Origin: UBA11090 sp035560555
Lineage (GTDB): Bacteria; Spirochaetota; Spirochaetia; Treponematales; Rectinemataceae
Direction: 5' to 3'
Assembly (NCBI GenBank): GCA_035560555.1
Contig: DATMZF010000036.1
Location: 1-7,340 of the forward strand
DNA: 7,340 nucleotides
Shown: piece after piece, positions 6,105 through 7,340 of the stretch
How positions within the stretch are numbered: position 1 is the stretch's first letter
Layout of the letters: each line of letters starts with the position of its first letter
The notes under the pieces: model-generated
Database searches by the model: none
Seen by the model: the letters and a program-made list of their open reading frames with translations, nothing else
What the model was told of the DNA's origin: nothing
Made by a program: the position numbers and the translations under genes

Positions 6105-6126
6105 TGGTACTACCTTGGTAGTACCA
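6105..6126. promoter_or_regulatory. 22-bp inverted repeat, probable GntR-regulator operator
   Basis: TGGTACTACC (6105-6114), a TT centre and GGTAGTACCA (6117-6126) form perfect 10-bp arms. Read another way, it holds two 11-bp sites, TGGT-ACT-ACCT (6105-6115) and TGGT-AGT-ACCA (6116-6126), one helical turn apart. Both fit the TGGT-N3-ACCA form known for FadR-subfamily GntR operators. It lies about +5 to +26 of the predicted dctP transcript and just upstream of the regulator's -35. It is therefore well placed to block dctP while allowing or modulating the regulator. Confidence 0.75.
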
Positions 6127-6128
6127 TG

Positions 6129-6158
6129 TTGCCTGAAATGCTAAACCAGGTATATAAT
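6129..6158 (+). promoter_or_regulatory. Promoter of the GntR-arfB operon
   Basis: TTGCCT (6129-6134), an 18-nt spacer and a consensus TATAAT (6153-6158) predict transcription from about 6165. That start excludes the ATG at 6160 as translation start and leaves a very short leader, with AAGG (6165-6168), before the ATG at 6178. Confidence 0.5.
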
Positions 6159-6166
6159 CATGTCAA
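6138..6166 (-). promoter_or_regulatory. Promoter of the dctPQM-ilvD operon
   Basis: Minus-strand TTGACA (6161-6166, consensus), an exact 17-nt spacer and TAGCAT (6138-6143) predict a start near 6131 and a leader of about 49 nt before dctP. It is interleaved with the opposing regulator promoter: its -10 lies in the other promoter's spacer. The operator at 6105-6126 sits immediately downstream of its start. Confidence 0.6.
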
Positions 6167-6177
6167 GGTATTTTACG

Positions 6178-6876
6178 ATGGAAAAGAAAAGAGAAGAGCT
6201 CGTTCGAAGACTATTGGGCATGATCCACGATCCGCGCGCTTTCCCGGACGGGAAGCTGCCGCCCGAGCGCGAACTGGCCATAAAAATGGACATCAGCCGC
6301 AATCTCCTGAGGGAAGTGATCATCACTCTCGAAGCCATGGGCTATATCACCGTGCGGGAACGCCAGGGAGCCTTCATCGTCAAGCCCAACCCTGACGATT
6401 TTACCGCCAGCCTCAAACTGGCCTCCTTCTGGCCCGACGACATGCTCATCGATGTCATGGAGATGCGCCTCATCATCGAACCGCCCATCGCCGGTCTCGC
6501 GGCCCTCAGACGCAGCGAGGAAGAACTCGCGAAAATGAAGGAGTGCGTCGCCAAGCTCGTCGCCATGCACGAGAGCCCCAGCCACGGGGCCTCAAGCGGC
6601 GGCCAGTGGGATTCGATGCTCCACATGCTGATCGTCCAGGCGGCGCGCAATCCCCTTCTCGCCCGCCTTTACGAAGGGCTGTCTTCCACCATGGACCAGT
6701 ACATAGTCCTCAGCCGCGTCAAGTTGCTCGCCCTGCCCGAATGGCCGCAGAAAATCATCGAGGAACACTCGGCCCTCGTCGCCGCTATCGATGCCAAGGA
6801 CGAGGCAGCCGCCAGGGAGGCGCAGAGCAGGCATCTGGGGAGCGCCCTCGCCATGCTCAAGGAAATCTCGAAATGA
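6178..6876 (+). CDS. GntR family (FadR/FCD subfamily) transcriptional regulator
   Basis: This 232-residue protein combines an N-terminal winged helix-turn-helix (about 1-70: GKLPPERELAIKMDISRN, then LREVIITLEAMGYITVRERQ and GAF) with an all-helical FCD ligand domain (about 90-222). FCD features include DVMEMRLIIEP (92-102), a WDSMLHMLIVQAARNPLL helix (144-161) with His149, EEHSALVAAI (195-204) with His197, and SRHL with His219. The three histidines match the usual metal/carboxylate site, so the effector is probably an organic acid. An in-frame ATG at 6160 would add six residues, but it overlaps the promoter and has only a weak AGG before it. The ATG at 6178, with AAGG 9 nt upstream, is preferred. 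It is divergent from dctP and presumably represses the dct-ilvD operon through the palindrome at 6105-6126. It overlaps arfB by 4 nt. Confidence 0.92.
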   Translation: MEKKREELVRRLLGMIHDPRAFPDGKLPPERELAIKMDISRNLLREVIITLEAMGYITVRERQGAFIVKPNPDDFTASLKLASFWPDDMLIDVMEMRLIIEPPIAGLAALRRSEEELAKMKECVAKLVAMHESPSHGASSGGQWDSMLHMLIVQAARNPLLARLYEGLSSTMDQYIVLSRVKLLALPEWPQKIIEEHSALVAAIDAKDEAAAREAQSRHLGSALAMLKEISK

Positions 6877-7289
6877 ACGTGGATCTCATAGCGGCTTCCA
6901 TAGAAGCCTCGGTCGAGTTGGATTTCTCCAGGGCGGGGGGGCCTGGAGGACAAAACGTCAACAAGGTGAACACGAAAGTGACCGCGAGACTCGCCATCGA
7001 AGCCATACAGGGCTTGAGCGCCGCCGAAAGGCGCATCATGGCCTCAAAACTCGCCAACCGCATCACCGCAGAGGGCTTTCTGACCATCCAGGTGAGCGAC
7101 GAGAGAACCCAGGGCGCCAACAGGCAGATAGCCTTCGAAAGGCTCCTTTCCCTCATCGTCGCCGCGGCGAAGCGCGATCCGCCCCGGATACCCACAAAAC
7201 CCGGCCGCGCCGCCCGCGAACGGCGCATGGCCTCCAAAAAAGTCCGAGGCCGCACCAAACAGGACAGGCGCGGCCCCAACGCGGACTAA
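6873..7289 (+). CDS. arfB: ArfB/YaeJ-type peptidyl-tRNA hydrolase, ribosome rescue
   Basis: This 138-residue protein is a codon-independent release-factor homologue. ArfB hydrolyses peptidyl-tRNA on ribosomes stalled at mRNA ends. The release-factor catalytic motif is at 19-35 (SRAGGPGGQNVNKVNTK, GGQ at 25-27). It is followed by TIQVSDERTQGANRQIA (71-87), and then by the long basic C-terminal tail from about 106 on (PTKPGRAARERRMASKK, then R/K-rich) that in ArfB occupies the empty mRNA entry channel. The length matches ArfB and lacks the codon-recognition domain of RF1/RF2. The ATG at 6873 overlaps the GntR stop (ATGA), with AAGGA (6859-6863) 9 nt before it inside the regulator gene, so the two are translationally coupled. 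A related family, the mitochondrial-type ICT1 hydrolases, shares the same layout. The remaining bases to 7340 are AT-rich without a supported gene. Confidence 0.9.
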   Translation: MNVDLIAASIEASVELDFSRAGGPGGQNVNKVNTKVTARLAIEAIQGLSAAERRIMASKLANRITAEGFLTIQVSDERTQGANRQIAFERLLSLIVAAAKRDPPRIPTKPGRAARERRMASKKVRGRTKQDRRGPNAD

Positions 7290-7340
7290 AAAGCTAAAAA
7301 ATGGGGTTGGACCGTAAAAATTAGATAAACTATAAAAAAC

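Noticed and set aside
6543..7289. 248-codon plus-strand frame containing arfB as its C-terminal half
   Set aside because: The first 110 codons are an out-of-frame, Arg-rich reading of the GntR gene. The arfB start at 6873 with its own Shine-Dalgarno explains the conserved part.
7307..7336. Possible promoter TTGGAC-N18-TATAAA after arfB
   Set aside because: The -35 matches consensus at only three positions in a generally AT-rich tail, and no downstream gene is visible before the window ends.

Overview
The window is a bacterial chromosomal segment in two compositional parts. Positions 1 to about 1350 are AT-rich. Positions from about 1450 to 7290 are clearly GC-rich, with G/C-ending codons. 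Gene content (a TRAP transporter, an IlvD-type iron-sulfur dehydratase with the oxygen-labile type of motif, short intergenic gaps, strong AGGAG ribosome binding sites) suggests an anaerobic, organic-acid or amino-acid using bacterium. Synergistota or Spirochaetota would fit, but the sequence alone does not settle the phylum.

Left part, minus strand: a dauR/yheO-type PAS plus helix-turn-helix regulator (609-1253) and a RidA imine deaminase (221-607) form a two-gene operon with one base between them. It has a recognisable promoter at 1303-1331 and a candidate operator on its -10 box. Beyond ridA, at the window edge (1-98, minus strand), is the N-terminus of an IS30-family transposase with a GTG start. 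Its Shine-Dalgarno lies inside a 9-bp hairpin. The module next to an IS and its different base composition suggest it arrived separately from the rest.

Middle part, minus strand: a four-gene operon dctP-dctQ-dctM-ilvD (6082 down to 1560) encodes a complete TRAP uptake system (binding protein, small and large membrane subunits) followed by a dihydroxy-acid dehydratase family enzyme. The first three genes are packed with gaps of 13 and 1 nt. The dctM-ilvD gap is 120 nt and holds a perfect 15-bp hairpin and a four-copy 10-nt tandem repeat that can fold into alternative small hairpins. A stem-loop followed by a T-rich stretch lies downstream of ilvD (1441-1478).

Right part, plus strand: a GntR/FadR-type (FCD) regulator (6178-6876) is divergent from dctP and overlaps by 4 nt an ArfB-type (GGQ) ribosome-rescue hydrolase gene (6873-7289). 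The 95-nt divergent control region carries a 22-bp inverted repeat with FadR-like TGGT-N3-ACC(A/T) sites and two interleaved sigma70-type promoters. The likely circuit is that the GntR protein senses a carboxylate and represses the dct-ilvD operon. The TRAP system imports a carboxylate, possibly a (di)hydroxy acid, and the dehydratase converts it or a derivative to a 2-oxo acid. No clearly novel defence or mobile system is visible. The most unusual structures are the dctM-ilvD intercistronic RNA region and the interleaved divergent promoter/operator.
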